Assembly: GCA_025666215.1 (NCBI GenBank)
Contig: CP102593.1
Coordinates: forward strand, 1,811,001 to 1,875,000
Direction: 5' to 3'
Length of the DNA: 64,000 nt
From: Xanthomonas campestris pv. phormiicola
GTDB taxonomy: Bacteria > Pseudomonadota > Gammaproteobacteria > Xanthomonadales > Xanthomonadaceae
Each line of letters opens with the position of its first letter. The first letter of the stretch is position 1. Positions 1 to 10,455 of the stretch are shown here, piece by piece. The translations under genes and the position numbers were made by a program. The notes under the pieces are model-generated. The model saw only the letters and a program-made list of their open reading frames with translations, was not told the origin of the DNA and did not search any database.

Positions 1-614
1 CCGCGCTTGCGCGCCTCGCGGCAGATCTCGCGCACCGGATTGACCGTGCCCAGCACGTTGGACACGTGGGTCAGCGCCAGCAGCTTCACGTCCGGGGTCA
101 TCGCCTTGCGCAGCGCGTCCAGGTCCAGCGCGCCGTCGGCGGTGATCTCGGCGACCTTGATGGTGGCGCCGGTGCGCTGCGCGACCAGTTGCCACGGCAC
201 GATGTTGGCGTGGTGCTCCATCCGCGACACCAGGATGCTGTCGCCGGCCTTGAGCCGCGGCAGCGCCCACGAGTAGGCCACCAGGTTGATCGCGAAGGTG
301 GTGCCGCTGCACAGCACCAGCTCGTCGGCGCGCACGTTGAGGAAGCGCGCCAGCTTGTTGCGCGCGCCCTCGTAGGCGTCGGTGGCCTCGGTGCCGAGCG
401 CATGCACCGCGCGGCTGACGTTGGCGTTGTAGCGGCGGTAGAACTCGTCCAGCGCCGCGATCACCTGCAGCGGCTTCTGCCCGGTGTTGGCGTTGTCGAA
501 ATAGATCAGCGGCTTGCCGTGCACCTGCCGCATCAGCAGCGGGAAGTCGCTGCGGACCTTGTCCCAGTCCGGGGCCTGGTCCGGCGCGGTCTTGTGCGGG
601 GCCACGCTGCTCAT
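1..614 (-). CDS. sufS: SufS cysteine desulfurase (partial, C-terminus outside window)
   Basis: This is the N-terminal part (about 204 residues) of a PLP-dependent class V aminotransferase-fold cysteine desulfurase. It takes sulfur from L-cysteine for SUF iron-sulfur cluster assembly in the cytoplasm. The start (MSSVAPHK) is followed by the family's YFDNANTGQKP segment near residue 40 and SRMEHHANIVPWQ near residue 130, the SufS version of the PLP-pocket motif. The PLP lysine and active-site cysteine lie beyond the window edge. Its ATG overlaps the sufD stop (ATGA), so the two are translationally coupled. It is the last suf gene visible on this strand. Confidence 0.95.
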   Translation of the reverse strand, partial: MSSVAPHKTAPDQAPDWDKVRSDFPLLMRQVHGKPLIYFDNANTGQKPLQVIAALDEFYRRYNANVSRAVHALGTEATDAYEGARNKLARFLNVRADELVLCSGTTFAINLVAYSWALPRLKAGDSILVSRMEHHANIVPWQLVAQRTGATIKVAEITADGALDLDALRKAMTPDVKLLALTHVSNVLGTVNPVREICREARKR

Positions 615-1872
615 GCCACGCCCGCGGCGGCCAGTGCCTGGTCCAGGCGCGCGACCAGGAATTCGCTCAGCGATGCATCCAGCACGCGCAGCGGTTCGCG
701 GCAGAACGCGGCGGTCAGCAACTGCTGCGCGCGCTCGCGCGGCAGCCCGCGCGAGCGCAGGTAGAACAGCGCATTGGCGTCGAGCTGGCCGACGGTGGCG
801 CCGTGCGCGGCCTTGACCTCGTCGGCGTCGATCACCAGCACCGGCTGGGTATCGATCTCGGCGTCGGCGGACAGCAGCAGGTTCTTGTTCGACAGGTTGG
901 CATCGCTGCCGTCGGCGCCCTGGCGGATGTGGATGCCGCCATGGAACACCACCCGGCTGCGCGCCGCGGCCACGCCGCGCCACAGCAGTTCGCAGGCGGT
1001 GTCGCGGGCGATGTGCTCGATGCCCAGGCGGGTGTCGATCTGGCGGCGGCCGTTGCCGAGCAGCACGCCGTTGGCGACCAGCCGCGCGTTGTCCCCTTCC
1101 AGGCGCACGTTGAGCTCGTGCCGCGACAGCGCGCCGCCCAGCTCCAGGTCGATGCGCCGGTACTGCGCGTCGCGCGCCAGCACCGCATCGGTGCGCAGCA
1201 GCGCGGTGACGCCGGACGCGTCCGCCTGCACCCGCGCGTGCGCCAGCTGCGCGCCGGCGGCCAGGTGCACGTGCGCCAGGGTGTTGCTCAGGTGCGCGGC
1301 CTCGCCGAGGTGCAGGTGATGCTCGACCAGCGACAGCGCCGCGTCCTGGCGCAGTTCGACCAGATGCCGGTGGTGCCAGGCATGGTCGCCGGCGCCGGCG
1401 GTGGACACGAACACCAGGTGCAGCGGCACCGCGACCTGCACGCCGGCATCCACGCGCAGCACGCTGCCTTCGTCGGCCAGCGCGGCATTGAGTTGGGCGA
1501 ACACTTCGTCGCTGCGCTCGAAGCGGCGGCCGAGGAAGCGCATCGCAGCGTCGCCGCTGCGCAGGATCGTGGACAGGCGCTGCAGTTCGACCCCGGCCGG
1601 CAGGCCGGCCAAGTCGGACAGCGCCTCGCTGGCGCGGCCGTTGACGAAGGCCAGCCGCGGCGCAGGAATGCCGTCGACGATGGCCGCATCCACGGCGGGC
1701 GCCGCGGCCGGTGCGGGGCTGAAGCTGCGCCGTTCCAGCGCGCGCAGCGAGGTGTACTTCCACGCCTCGCTGCGCGGGCCGGGCAGGCCGTCGCGCAGCG
1801 CCTGTTCCAGCGGCGCGCGGCGTGCGCCGTCGCCATGGAAAGCGGCCGCCAGGGAGTCGAGCAGGGCGCTCA

Positions 1873-1873
<1 letters not shown>
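611..1873 (-). CDS. sufD: SufD, SufBCD scaffold subunit
   Basis: A 420-residue SufB/SufD-family protein and partner of SufB and SufC in the cytoplasmic Fe-S scaffold. The C-terminal right-handed beta-helix core is recognisable, with GIHIRQGADGSDANLSNKNL followed by the AHGATVGQLD segment that carries the conserved histidine. I chose the ATG at 1873 (MSALLDSLAAAF) because it overlaps the sufC stop as ATGA; the reading frame stays open 13 codons further upstream into sufC. SufD normally lacks the cluster-ligand cysteines of SufB, and this fits. Order and overlaps give one transcription unit with sufB, sufC and sufS. Confidence 0.95.
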
Positions 1874-2637
<764 letters not shown>

Positions 2638-2740
2638 GGGAATTGGGAATCGAGAATGGGGAATAGGGAAAAGCAGGTGTTGCCGCAGCTCGGAAGAATC
2701 GGGAAGAGAACCGATTCCCGATTCTCCATTCCCGATTCCC
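2638..2740. repeat. 7-nt repeat element with facing arms, sufB-sufC spacer
   Basis: The left arm (about 2638-2672) carries GGGAAT-type heptamers such as GGGAATT, GGGAATC and GGGAATA. The right arm (2713-2740) carries the complementary GATTCCC/CATTCCC units. The two arms can pair into an imperfect hairpin. The element fills nearly the whole spacer between sufB and sufC, so it is probably transcribed in the suf mRNA. It belongs to the same family as elements near 16.56, 18.8, 27.2, 29.5, 31.9, 37.0 and 44.2 kb. Confidence 0.8.
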
Positions 2741-2753
2741 TGCCCGGTGGGCG

Positions 2754-4196
<1,443 letters not shown>

Positions 4197-4212
4197 GGGG
4201 GCTGCCTACAGG

Positions 4213-4671
4213 TCAGGTGGTCGCGAACCGCACGGCGATCGGTCGCCGCTTGGTTTCGCCGGAAGAGGGGAGCGGGTGCAGCATCTGCGCCAGGGTCACG
4301 CCGCGCAGCGCGTCGGCGACCACGTCGTTGATCAGCCGCCAGTTGGAGCGCACGCCGCATTTCTGCGCGATGCCGCACTGGCTGTGGTCCTGGCTGCATT
4401 CGGTGATCGCCAGCGGGCCTTCCATCGCCTCGACGATCTGGATCAGGGTGATGGCGTCGGCCGGGCGCGCCAGCCGGTAGCCGCCGTGCACGCCGCGCAG
4501 GCCTTCGACCAGCCCGGCCTGGGCCAGCGGCTTGAGCAGCTTGCTGACGGTGGGCGGCTCCAGCCCGGACTGCTCGGCCAGTTCGGTCGCGCTCAGCACC
4601 TCGCCGGGACGCGCGGCAAGCACGGTCAGCACGACGGTGGCGTAATCGGTCAACTTGGTGACGCGGAGCAT
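4213..4671 (-). CDS. Rrf2-family iron-sulfur regulator (IscR/SufR type)
   Basis: A 152-residue winged-helix Rrf2 protein. The N-terminal helix-turn-helix (about residues 27-50, SATELAEQSGLEPPTVSKLL) is followed by the wing GLRGVHGGYRLAR. Three cysteines, C92, C99 and C105 (ECSQDHSQCGIAQKC), match the IscR [2Fe-2S] ligand spacing closely. It heads the suf operon and probably senses Fe-S status to control it, autoregulating through the promoter just upstream. The start MLRVTKLTDY is the usual family start; the reading frame stays open a further 25 codons upstream without family similarity. Whether it is strictly orthologous to IscR or SufR is not settled from sequence alone. Confidence 0.93.
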   Translation of the reverse strand: MLRVTKLTDYATVVLTVLAARPGEVLSATELAEQSGLEPPTVSKLLKPLAQAGLVEGLRGVHGGYRLARPADAITLIQIVEAMEGPLAITECSQDHSQCGIAQKCGVRSNWRLINDVVADALRGVTLAQMLHPLPSSGETKRRPIAVRFATT

Positions 4672-4703
4672 GGACGAACGGCCGGATTTCAATGCGGACC
4701 GAA

Positions 4704-4733
4704 ATTGTACGCTTTCATGGCGCCGGCGTCCAA
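4704..4733 (-). promoter_or_regulatory. Candidate sigma-70 promoter of the suf operon
   Basis: Read on the minus strand there is TTGGAC, an 18-bp spacer, then TACAAT, placed 33 bases upstream of the Rrf2-gene ATG. The -10 box differs from consensus at one position; the -35 box is weak (3 of 6). An Rrf2-type site could overlap it, but no confident palindrome was seen. Confidence 0.5.
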
Positions 4734-4841
4734 GCCGCGCGTTCATGTTTTTGTCTATCGCTGCGATCGGTACCGCCGCCGGGGCTTGGGATCGTCGCCG
4801 ATGTGCGCCAGAATCAGCGCTTTCCCGTTCCGGACCGCCGC

Positions 4842-5309
4842 ATGCCCCGCAAGATCGCCGCCCGCAAGTCCCGTATCCATGGCAATGGCGTGTTCGCCGT
4901 GCTGCCGCTCAAGAAAGGCGAGCGGGTCATCGAGTACAAGGGGCGCCGCCGCACCCATGCCGAAGTGGACCGCGACGAGGCCGGCGATGTCGAGACCGGG
5001 CACACCTTCCTGTTCACGCTCAGCGACGACTACGTGATCGACGCCAACTACGAGGGCAACGACGCGCGCTGGATCAACCACAGCTGCGCGCCGAACTGCG
5101 AGGCGGTGATCCTCGAGGCCGAGGGCGACGACCGGCGCCAGGACAAGGTGGTGATCGAGGCGCTGCGTGCGATCAAGCCGGGCGAAGAGCTGACCTACAA
5201 CTACGGCATCACCCTGGGCGAACGGCATACGCCGCGGCTGAAGAAGATCTGGGAATGCCGCTGCGGATCCAAGAACTGCACCGGGACCATGCTGCAGCCC
5301 AAGCGCTGA
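4842..5309 (+). CDS. SET-domain protein lysine methyltransferase-like
   Basis: A 155-residue stand-alone SET domain with a post-SET tail. Visible hallmarks are RIHGNGVFAVLPLKKGERVIEY at residues 11-32, the catalytic/AdoMet knot WINHSCAPNCEA near residue 77, ELTYNYG near residue 122, and the zinc-binding post-SET motif CRCGSKNC near the C-terminus. The family transfers methyl groups from S-adenosylmethionine to lysine; the bacterial target is unknown. The ATG at 4842 gives the usual bacterial short form; the frame is open 50 codons upstream without similarity. It is transcribed divergently from the suf regulator. Similar small SET proteins occur in Xanthomonas and in Chlamydia. Confidence 0.9.
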   Translation: MPRKIAARKSRIHGNGVFAVLPLKKGERVIEYKGRRRTHAEVDRDEAGDVETGHTFLFTLSDDYVIDANYEGNDARWINHSCAPNCEAVILEAEGDDRRQDKVVIEALRAIKPGEELTYNYGITLGERHTPRLKKIWECRCGSKNCTGTMLQPKR

Positions 5310-5400
5310 GTGCGCACCTGCACGTGGCCTAGACGCGCGGCTCACGACGCTGCAACCGCGGCGCTCCTACGGTGACGCTCCCCCTGTAGAGGAGTTTCCC

Positions 5401-5946
5401 ATGAGCACAGCATCTTCCCTGTCCGGCAAGCGCGTCGCGGTCCTGGCCACCGACGGGTTCGAGCAGTCCGAATTGCAGGAACCCAGGCGCCTGCTGGAAT
5501 CGTGGGGCGCGCAGGTCGATGTGATCGCGCCCGGCGACGGCTCCAGCATCCGCGGCTGGAACAAGAAGGACTGGGGCGACAGCGTGCCGGTCGACAAGCG
5601 CCTGGACCAGGCCAATGCCGGCGACTACGACGCGCTGGTGCTGCCGGGCGGAGTGATCAATCCGGACAACCTGCGCACCGAAGCCTCCGCGATCCGCTTC
5701 ATCCAGTCCTTCGCCGGCGCCGGCAAGCCGGTCGCGGCGATCTGCCACGGCCCCTGGCTGCTGGCCGAAAGCGGTCTGGTGCGCGACAGGCAGGTGACCT
5801 CGTGGCCGTCGGTGAAGACCGACCTGAGCAATGCCGGCGGGCGCTGGCAGGATGCGGAAGTGGTGGTGGACGGCAACCTGATCACCAGCCGCAAGCCGGA
5901 CGATATTCCCGCGTTCGCCGCAGCGGTGGCCAAGGCGCTGGGCTGA
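5401..5946 (+). CDS. DJ-1/PfpI-family type 1 glutamine amidotransferase
   Basis: A 181-residue PfpI/YhbO-like protein. The N-terminal strand KRVAVLATDGFEQSEL carries the family glutamate (FE-SE), and the nucleophile elbow AAICHGPWLL places the cysteine at residue 115 with the adjacent histidine. The C-terminal ITSRKPDDIPAF segment is typical. Members act as stress-linked glyoxalases, deglycases or proteases; which activity applies here cannot be told from sequence. A good ribosome site, GAGGAG, lies about 7 bases before the ATG. It stands alone as a single-gene unit. Confidence 0.93.
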   Translation: MSTASSLSGKRVAVLATDGFEQSELQEPRRLLESWGAQVDVIAPGDGSSIRGWNKKDWGDSVPVDKRLDQANAGDYDALVLPGGVINPDNLRTEASAIRFIQSFAGAGKPVAAICHGPWLLAESGLVRDRQVTSWPSVKTDLSNAGGRWQDAEVVVDGNLITSRKPDDIPAFAAAVAKALG

Positions 5947-6171
5947 GCCGGCGACACAGTCTGCGCAACGATAGGCGGCGGCCTGCGTGCGGGCCGCCGC
6001 TTTTCTGCAGGAGGGGCTTCAGCCCCTATCGGGGAATGAGGCAGCCGGATCGATCGAGTCGAGATAAAGCGTCGCGGCCGCCACCGCGCCTGCAGGGAAT
6101 GCGCTGGTTTTTTCTTCTTCGCGCCGATTCGAGGAGCACTGCGTCATTGCATCGACGGCAGCGGCGCCGCC

Positions 6172-6768
6172 TCACTGTCCCGACAGCGCACCGGCCGGCA
6201 CCAGCTTGCCGATGTCCTGGTTGAAGTGCACCACCAGCTTGCCGTTCTCCACCGCCGCCGATTCGATCTGCACATTGCCCATCACCGCGCCCAGCGCCGG
6301 ATCCAGCTTGTAGATCGGTTCCTTGCGCGCGTAGTCGCCCAGCCAGACGTTGAGCAACTCGCGGGTGTTGGCGTCGAGCTTGCCGCCGTTGGCGGCCGGG
6401 CGGAAATCGTCGATGGTCGGCGATTGCAGGTGGAAGCCCTGGGTCTGCTGTTCGTAGCGCAGCCCGCTGGTCAGCAGCACCGTGCCCAGCGGGGTGGGCG
6501 CGCCGCCGCCGGTGGCCATGCTCAGGTCGAACTGCATCTTCAGCCGGTCGCCCGGCGGCAGCGACAGCTTGGGATCGCGGATGGTCATCCTGACCAGCCC
6601 GCCGAGCGCCTTGTGCGTCTGCGGGAAGCTGCCGTCCAGATACTGCTGCACATCGGCGGCGCCGACGCTGACCTGCTTGCCCTGGATCATCGGCGCGGCC
6701 TGCAGCTGGGACGCAGCGGCGAGGGTCAGCAGCGCGGCAGCGCGCAAGGTCGGCAGGCGGAGCTTCAT
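6172..6768 (-). CDS. DUF1439 (YceB-like) secreted/periplasmic protein
   Basis: A 198-residue protein with a signal peptide (MKLRLPTLRAAALLTLAAASQLQA, cleavage likely after LQA). Unlike E. coli YceB it has no lipobox cysteine, so it is probably soluble periplasmic. The rest fits DUF1439: a lipid-binding-like beta fold with IQGKQVSVGAADVQQYLDGSFP at the start and YARKEPIYKLD near residue 155. Its function is unknown; related proteins belong to the envelope. It is monocistronic, between unlike neighbours. Confidence 0.75.
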   Translation of the reverse strand: MKLRLPTLRAAALLTLAAASQLQAAPMIQGKQVSVGAADVQQYLDGSFPQTHKALGGLVRMTIRDPKLSLPPGDRLKMQFDLSMATGGGAPTPLGTVLLTSGLRYEQQTQGFHLQSPTIDDFRPAANGGKLDANTRELLNVWLGDYARKEPIYKLDPALGAVMGNVQIESAAVENGKLVVHFNQDIGKLVPAGALSGQ

Positions 6769-6885
6769 GGGATGTGGTGCCTTGACGGAATCAGGAGTTC
6801 AACATAACCGCAGCCGGTGAATGCGCGATTAGCGGAAGCGGGGGCGGAGCGGTTCGACCGCTGGCGACGCACGGGCCGGACCGTC

Positions 6886-7185
6886 TCACGCGGCGGTCGG
6901 TGCCAGCCGCGCCAGGATCGCATCCAGCGCCGGGCGCAGCGGCGCCAGCAACGCCTGCGCCTCGCCGTCGCTGCGCTCGCTGAGTCCGCGCAGCAGTTGC
7001 GTGCCGATGGTCAGCGCGGCACGCTCGTCGCCGTGCAGGCCGGGATGGCGCTGCGCCGCTTCGAGCAGGCGCATCCAGTCCTGCCGGCAGCGCGCCTCGA
7101 ATTCGATGGTGCAGCGGCCTTGGCATTGCAGCCCGTCGGCCTCGATCGGCGTGACGGTGATGCGGTAGCGTTGGGAAGCGGTCAT
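6886..7185 (-). CDS. DUF3861-like small protein
   Basis: A 99-residue soluble protein. The opening QRYRITVTPIEADGLQCQGRCTIEFEARCRQDW resembles DUF3861, a small family of unknown function. The C-terminal half is helical, Leu/Arg/Ala rich (ALLAPLRPALDAILARLAP). There are no signal peptide or catalytic motifs. The ATG at 7185 was chosen for homology at the N-terminus; a much longer open frame upstream is only the shadow of neighbouring genes. It lies 250 bp downstream of the M23 peptidase gene on the same strand and may be separate from it. Confidence 0.7.
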   Translation of the reverse strand: MTASQRYRITVTPIEADGLQCQGRCTIEFEARCRQDWMRLLEAAQRHPGLHGDERAALTIGTQLLRGLSERSDGEAQALLAPLRPALDAILARLAPTAA

Positions 7186-7438
7186 GGACGTGCGCACGGC
7201 GGGTGGGTCGATCCAAGATAGGCGCCGTGCGCCGCGATCACGAGAGGGCTGGCCGCGACGCTCTGTTCTAGCGCGCGTCCTCAGGCCGCGCCCGGGTCGC
7301 GCCGCAAGCGCAGTCCTGTGGGTTGGGCCTGGTGCTGCCAGCCAGCGCCACCGGGCCTGGATCCGACCATCGGTGAGACGCAGCGTCATGCCCCTCCAGG
7401 CCTGGCAAGCCCACGCGGCCGCGATGGCACGCCGCCGT

Positions 7439-8002
7439 TCAGCGCGCCGCGCGCAGCAGCGGCAGTGGATCGTAGGCGCCGCCCTGGGCATAGACGCCGT
7501 AATGCAGGTGCGGTGGCGTGCCGCGCGCGTTGCCGCTGTCGCCGACCGTGCCGAGCGGATCGCCGGCCTCGACCAGGTCGCCGACCTGCAGGCCCGGCGC
7601 CCACTCCTGCAGATGCGCGTAGTAATGGCGTTGCCTGGCCGGACCCATGACCCACACCTGGCGGCCACCGAGGCCGCGCTCGGCGACGGCGACCACGATG
7701 CCGCGCGTGGCAGACAGCACCGGCGTGCCGCGCTTGGCGAAGATGTCCACGCCGGCGTGCTGGCGATCGCGACCGCGCGGCGCGCCGAAGGTGGCCGCGA
7801 CGCGGTGCGGGTCCACGCCTTGCACCGGCATGCGCAGCGCGGTCGGCGGCGGCTGTCGCGCCAGTTGCCAGCCGACCCGCGCGCGCAGCGCCCACGGTTG
7901 TTGCCAGGCCCAGGCCAGCGCGAGCGCCGTGCAGGCCAGTGCCGCCAAGCGCAGCAGCCAGCGGCGCAGCGTCCGCGCAGGCGAGGCCGCCGCCGCCGGC
8001 AT
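7439..8002 (-). CDS. M23-family peptidoglycan endopeptidase, membrane anchored
   Basis: A 187-residue protein with an N-terminal transmembrane anchor or signal (about residues 14-33, RWLLRLAALACTALALAWAW) followed by one LytM/M23 domain. Zinc-site motifs are visible: RQHAGVDIFAKRGTPV (HxxxD), then GHYY-like RHYYAHL, and HLHYG near residue 166. The HxxxD, H and HxH set looks complete, so an active cell-wall endopeptidase is likely. It starts 4 bp after the DUF533 gene stop, indicating a two-gene operon. At 187 residues it is short for the family, with no LysM or coiled coil. Confidence 0.88.
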   Translation of the reverse strand: MPAAAASPARTLRRWLLRLAALACTALALAWAWQQPWALRARVGWQLARQPPPTALRMPVQGVDPHRVAATFGAPRGRDRQHAGVDIFAKRGTPVLSATRGIVVAVAERGLGGRQVWVMGPARQRHYYAHLQEWAPGLQVGDLVEAGDPLGTVGDSGNARGTPPHLHYGVYAQGGAYDPLPLLRAAR

Positions 8003-8006
8003 TGCC

Positions 8007-8705
8007 TCAGCCCGTCTGCGTGCCGGCCTGCTTCTGCAACTGCTGCTTCAGCGCCTCGTCGATGCCGAGCTGGCGCGCCAGCTCGTCCAGGTAGCTGCGT
8101 TCCATGAAGCTCTGCTCGTCGGCGGCGAGCAGGCTGGCCAGATACATCTCCGAGGCGATTTCCGGCGTCGTCGCGGCCTTCGCCACGTCGGCCGGATCCA
8201 GCGGCTTCTCCAGCTCCGCATGCAGCCAGCGCTGCACTTCCTCGTCGCCATGCAGGCGGGTGAACTCGCCTTCGATCAGTTCGCGTTCGCGGGTGTCGAG
8301 ATGGCCGTCGGCCTTGGCCGCGGCGACCAGCGCGCGCAGGATCGCCTGGCTGTGCTGTTCCACTTCCAGCGGCGGCAATCGGTCCAGGGTCCGCGGTTCC
8401 TCCGGCGCGGCGGCACCGAGTTGCTGGCGCTTGTAGTCGCCGTAGGCGCGGTAGGCCATCACCCCGAGCGCGGCCAGGCCGCCATAGGTCGCCAGCTTGC
8501 GCGTGGTGCGGTTCTTGCCCAGCAGCAGGCCGAGCGCGCCGCCGCTCAGGGCGCCCTTGCCGAAGTCGGCGTTGAGCATGCCGCCGAGGCCGCCACTCCT
8601 GGCGGGCGATCCGGTGGAGGCGGACGTGCCGGTCTTGGCCATGGCCTGGCCGGCGGCGCCCTGCGCCGATTGCAGCAGTTGGTCGAGAAAGCCCTGTAGC
8701 TTCAT
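8007..8705 (-). CDS. DUF533 / TerB-like protein (YebE type)
   Basis: A 232-residue protein matching the YebE-like DUF533 family. Residues 1-60 are Gly/Ala rich (SGGLGGMLNADFGKGALSGGALGLLLG). A hydrophobic helix (TYGGLAALGVMAYRAYGDYKRQQ) follows near residues 72-94. The C-terminal TerB-like helical bundle contains AAKADGHLDTRERELIEGEF, the usual acidic metal-binding-like loop. It is probably inner-membrane associated, and its role is unknown. It is upstream of and tightly linked to the M23 peptidase, hinting at an envelope-stress function. Confidence 0.88.
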   Translation of the reverse strand: MKLQGFLDQLLQSAQGAAGQAMAKTGTSASTGSPARSGGLGGMLNADFGKGALSGGALGLLLGKNRTTRKLATYGGLAALGVMAYRAYGDYKRQQLGAAAPEEPRTLDRLPPLEVEQHSQAILRALVAAAKADGHLDTRERELIEGEFTRLHGDEEVQRWLHAELEKPLDPADVAKAATTPEIASEMYLASLLAADEQSFMERSYLDELARQLGIDEALKQQLQKQAGTQTG

Positions 8706-8793
8706 GCACGCGTTCCTTTCGAGTTGAAGCGCCGGTATAGCCGGCGTCGCCTTAGCGGGCCGTCAATCCCGCTGCGGGCGGCGGCGAACGCGC

Positions 8794-8824
8794 AAAAAAA
8801 ACGAGACGGCGCAGGCCGTCTCGT
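8794..8824 (-). terminator. Rho-independent terminator of the HU gene
   Basis: On the minus strand a 10-bp perfect stem (ACGAGACGGC with its complement) and a 4-nt loop are followed directly by a run of eight T. It lies 32 bp downstream of the HU stop codon. Confidence 0.92.
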
Positions 8825-8856
8825 CAGGTGTGCTTGCCTGGATCAGGCGACGCTGC

Positions 8857-9255
8857 TCAGAGCGCGGCGTCCTTGAGCTTCTTCAGCGGGCGCACCTTCA
8901 GCTTGGTGGTGGCCGGCTTGGCGGCGAACCACTGCTCTTCCTTGGTGAACGGGTTGATGCCCTTGCGCTTCGGCTTGGCCGGCACGCTGACGGCGGTGAT
9001 CTTGAGCAGGCCCGGCAGGGTGAACGAACCGGCGCCCTTCTTGCTGACCGAGCCGGCCACGGCGTGCTCGAGCGAGGCCATCACCGCGCGCACGTCCTTG
9101 GCGACGACGCCGCTGGCTTCGACGATGTGGGCGACCAGCGCGGACTTGCTCAGCGCTTCCTTGATCGGCTTGGGAGCGGCCGGCTTGGCGGCGGTCTTGG
9201 TGGCTACTTTCTTCGCTGCCTTTTTCGGGGCAGCCTTTTTCGCGGTCTTTGCCAT
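8857..9255 (-). CDS. HU-family DNA-binding protein with histone-H1-like N-terminal tail
   Basis: A 132-residue nucleoid protein. Residues 1-32 are Lys/Ala/Pro rich (MAKTAKKAAPKKAAKKVATK and on), like a eukaryotic H1 tail. The HU fold follows from about residue 33 (IKEALSKSALVAHIVEASGV), with GSFTLPGLLKITAVSVPAKPKRKGINPFTKEEQ as the DNA-binding arm: GINPFT is the HU arm motif and PAKP replaces the usual GRNP. A strong promoter upstream and a clear terminator downstream suggest high, monocistronic expression. The tail length is typical of Xanthomonadaceae HU-like proteins but unlike E. coli HU. Confidence 0.93.
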   Translation of the reverse strand: MAKTAKKAAPKKAAKKVATKTAAKPAAPKPIKEALSKSALVAHIVEASGVVAKDVRAVMASLEHAVAGSVSKKGAGSFTLPGLLKITAVSVPAKPKRKGINPFTKEEQWFAAKPATTKLKVRPLKKLKDAAL

Positions 9256-9315
9256 GATGTCCTGATTCCGTAAACGAATGGTGGTTGGGTCGCGCCGACC
9301 CCGTCGGCATGGCGA

Positions 9316-9344
9316 AATGTAGGGCATGTGCTACGCCGCGCCAA
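9316..9344 (-). promoter_or_regulatory. Candidate sigma-70 promoter of the HU gene
   Basis: On the minus strand TTGGCG, a 17-bp spacer and TACATT are found 61 bases upstream of the HU ATG. Spacing is optimal and each box keeps the most conserved bases. Confidence 0.55.
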
Positions 9345-9354
9345 TAGGCAAACC

Positions 9355-9395
9355 GCAAAAAGACGCGGAAAACGCCCCGCGCCGCGTCTTTTTGC
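9355..9395. terminator. Perfect 14-bp inverted repeat, bidirectional terminator-like
   Basis: GCAAAAAGACGCGG at 9355-9368 is exactly complementary to 9382-9395 with a 13-nt loop. The A5/T5 runs at the stem ends give a U-rich 3' flank in both directions. No annotated gene ends here on either strand. It could insulate the HU promoter or terminate an unrecognised transcript. Confidence 0.7.
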
Positions 9396-9938
9396 GCCGC
9401 AAGGGCGGATGTGGACAGGGAAAACGGCAGCGCGCCGGCGCTCGATGCTGCGTTGAAGCGTTCATGCCGAGCCGCGAACGGGCACGTCGCCACCGCCGCG
9501 CCGCCGCCATTCGCCTTGCTGGAATCCCGTGCGCGGGGCGCTTGTCCGGGCTGGTCCGGCGGACAGCGATCTCGCTCGCCGCGTCGCCATCCGCTTCCGA
9601 TGCGCGCGACTGGGCGCGCACGATCCGTAGCGGGCGCAGTCGTTGCCGTGGAGGCGCAGGGGTGCGCCACCAGCCTGCCGTTGATGCCGACAGGACGTGG
9701 CGCATGCCGAGCTTGCCGCCCAGGCTTGGGCTGTCGACGTGTTCGCCAGGCTGGGCGACCGGCGGCGCCTGCGCTCGGACGATCGCCGGCGCCTGCGCAG
9801 GATCGATGCACTCCACTTCACAACGCCACCAGTGCCTGGATATGCGCATCGCCGGCGACCGACGCTGCACCGCACAAGGCCGTAACGCCCGCTGCTCTAT
9901 CGTGCCTGCCTCATTCACTACCACTGCAGGAGTACCGC
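9396..9938. other. Non-coding stretch upstream of the OsmC gene
   Basis: About 540 bp without a convincing gene. Open frames exist on both strands, but their products are Arg/Ala/Pro-rich and look like GC-driven shadows. It ends with the leader of the OsmC gene, whose ribosome site is TGCAGGAG. Together with the orphan terminator at 9355-9395 it could hold a small RNA, but no promoter was convincing. Confidence 0.5.
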
Positions 9939-10370
9939 ATGGGCATTTCGCGTCACGCCACCGCGCACTGGGAAGGCGATCTCAAGAATGGCAAGGGCCA
10001 GCTGAGCACGCCGCAGAGCGGATTGCTGGAAAACACCCGCTATGCCTTCAGCAGCCGCTTCGGCGACGAGAAGGGCACCAACCCGGAAGAGCTGATCGCC
10101 GCCGCGCATGCCGGCTGCTTCACCATGGCGCTGTCGGCCAAGCTCAGCGAGGCGGGTTTCCCGCCGACCGCGCTGGACACGCGCGCCGAGGTCGACCTGT
10201 CGATGGAAGGCGGTCCGCAGCTGTCGCAGATCCGGCTCAAGGTCAAGGCCGTGGTCCCGAACATCGAGGCCGCGCAGTTCCGCGCGCTGGCCGACGACGC
10301 CAAGCAGAACTGTCCGGTGTCCAAGGCACTGAGCGCGGTGCCGATCAGCCTGGAAGCGGAGCTGGGCTGA
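9939..10370 (+). CDS. osmC: OsmC-family thiol peroxidase
   Basis: A 143-residue OsmC-type peroxiredoxin that reduces organic hydroperoxides through a cysteine pair. The peroxidatic cysteine C60 is in AAHAGCFTMAL, and the resolving cysteine C125 is in QNCPVSKAL. The N-terminal HATAHWEGDLKNGKG and PEELIAAAHA are typical of OsmC rather than Ohr. The ATG follows a GGAG ribosome site 7 bases upstream. The frame is open 176 codons further upstream, but without similarity. A strong terminator follows, so it is probably transcribed alone. Confidence 0.95.
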   Translation: MGISRHATAHWEGDLKNGKGQLSTPQSGLLENTRYAFSSRFGDEKGTNPEELIAAAHAGCFTMALSAKLSEAGFPPTALDTRAEVDLSMEGGPQLSQIRLKVKAVVPNIEAAQFRALADDAKQNCPVSKALSAVPISLEAELG

Positions 10371-10419
10371 GCGCGCCGCCTGGCGCGTGTCGCCAGGCTC
10401 GCGGCGCAACACCCATCGA

Positions 10420-10455
10420 GCCGCGCCTGCACCAGTGGCAGGCGCGGCTTTTTTT
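10420..10455 (+). terminator. Rho-independent terminator after osmC
   Basis: An 11-bp perfect stem (GCCGCGCCTGC with its complement) and a 7-nt loop are followed by seven T. It lies 50 bp past the osmC stop codon. Confidence 0.93.

Noticed and set aside
9331..9924. A 197-codon minus-strand frame upstream of the HU gene
   Set aside because: Arg/Ala/Pro-rich, no ribosome site, no similarity, and it reads through the terminator-like hairpin.
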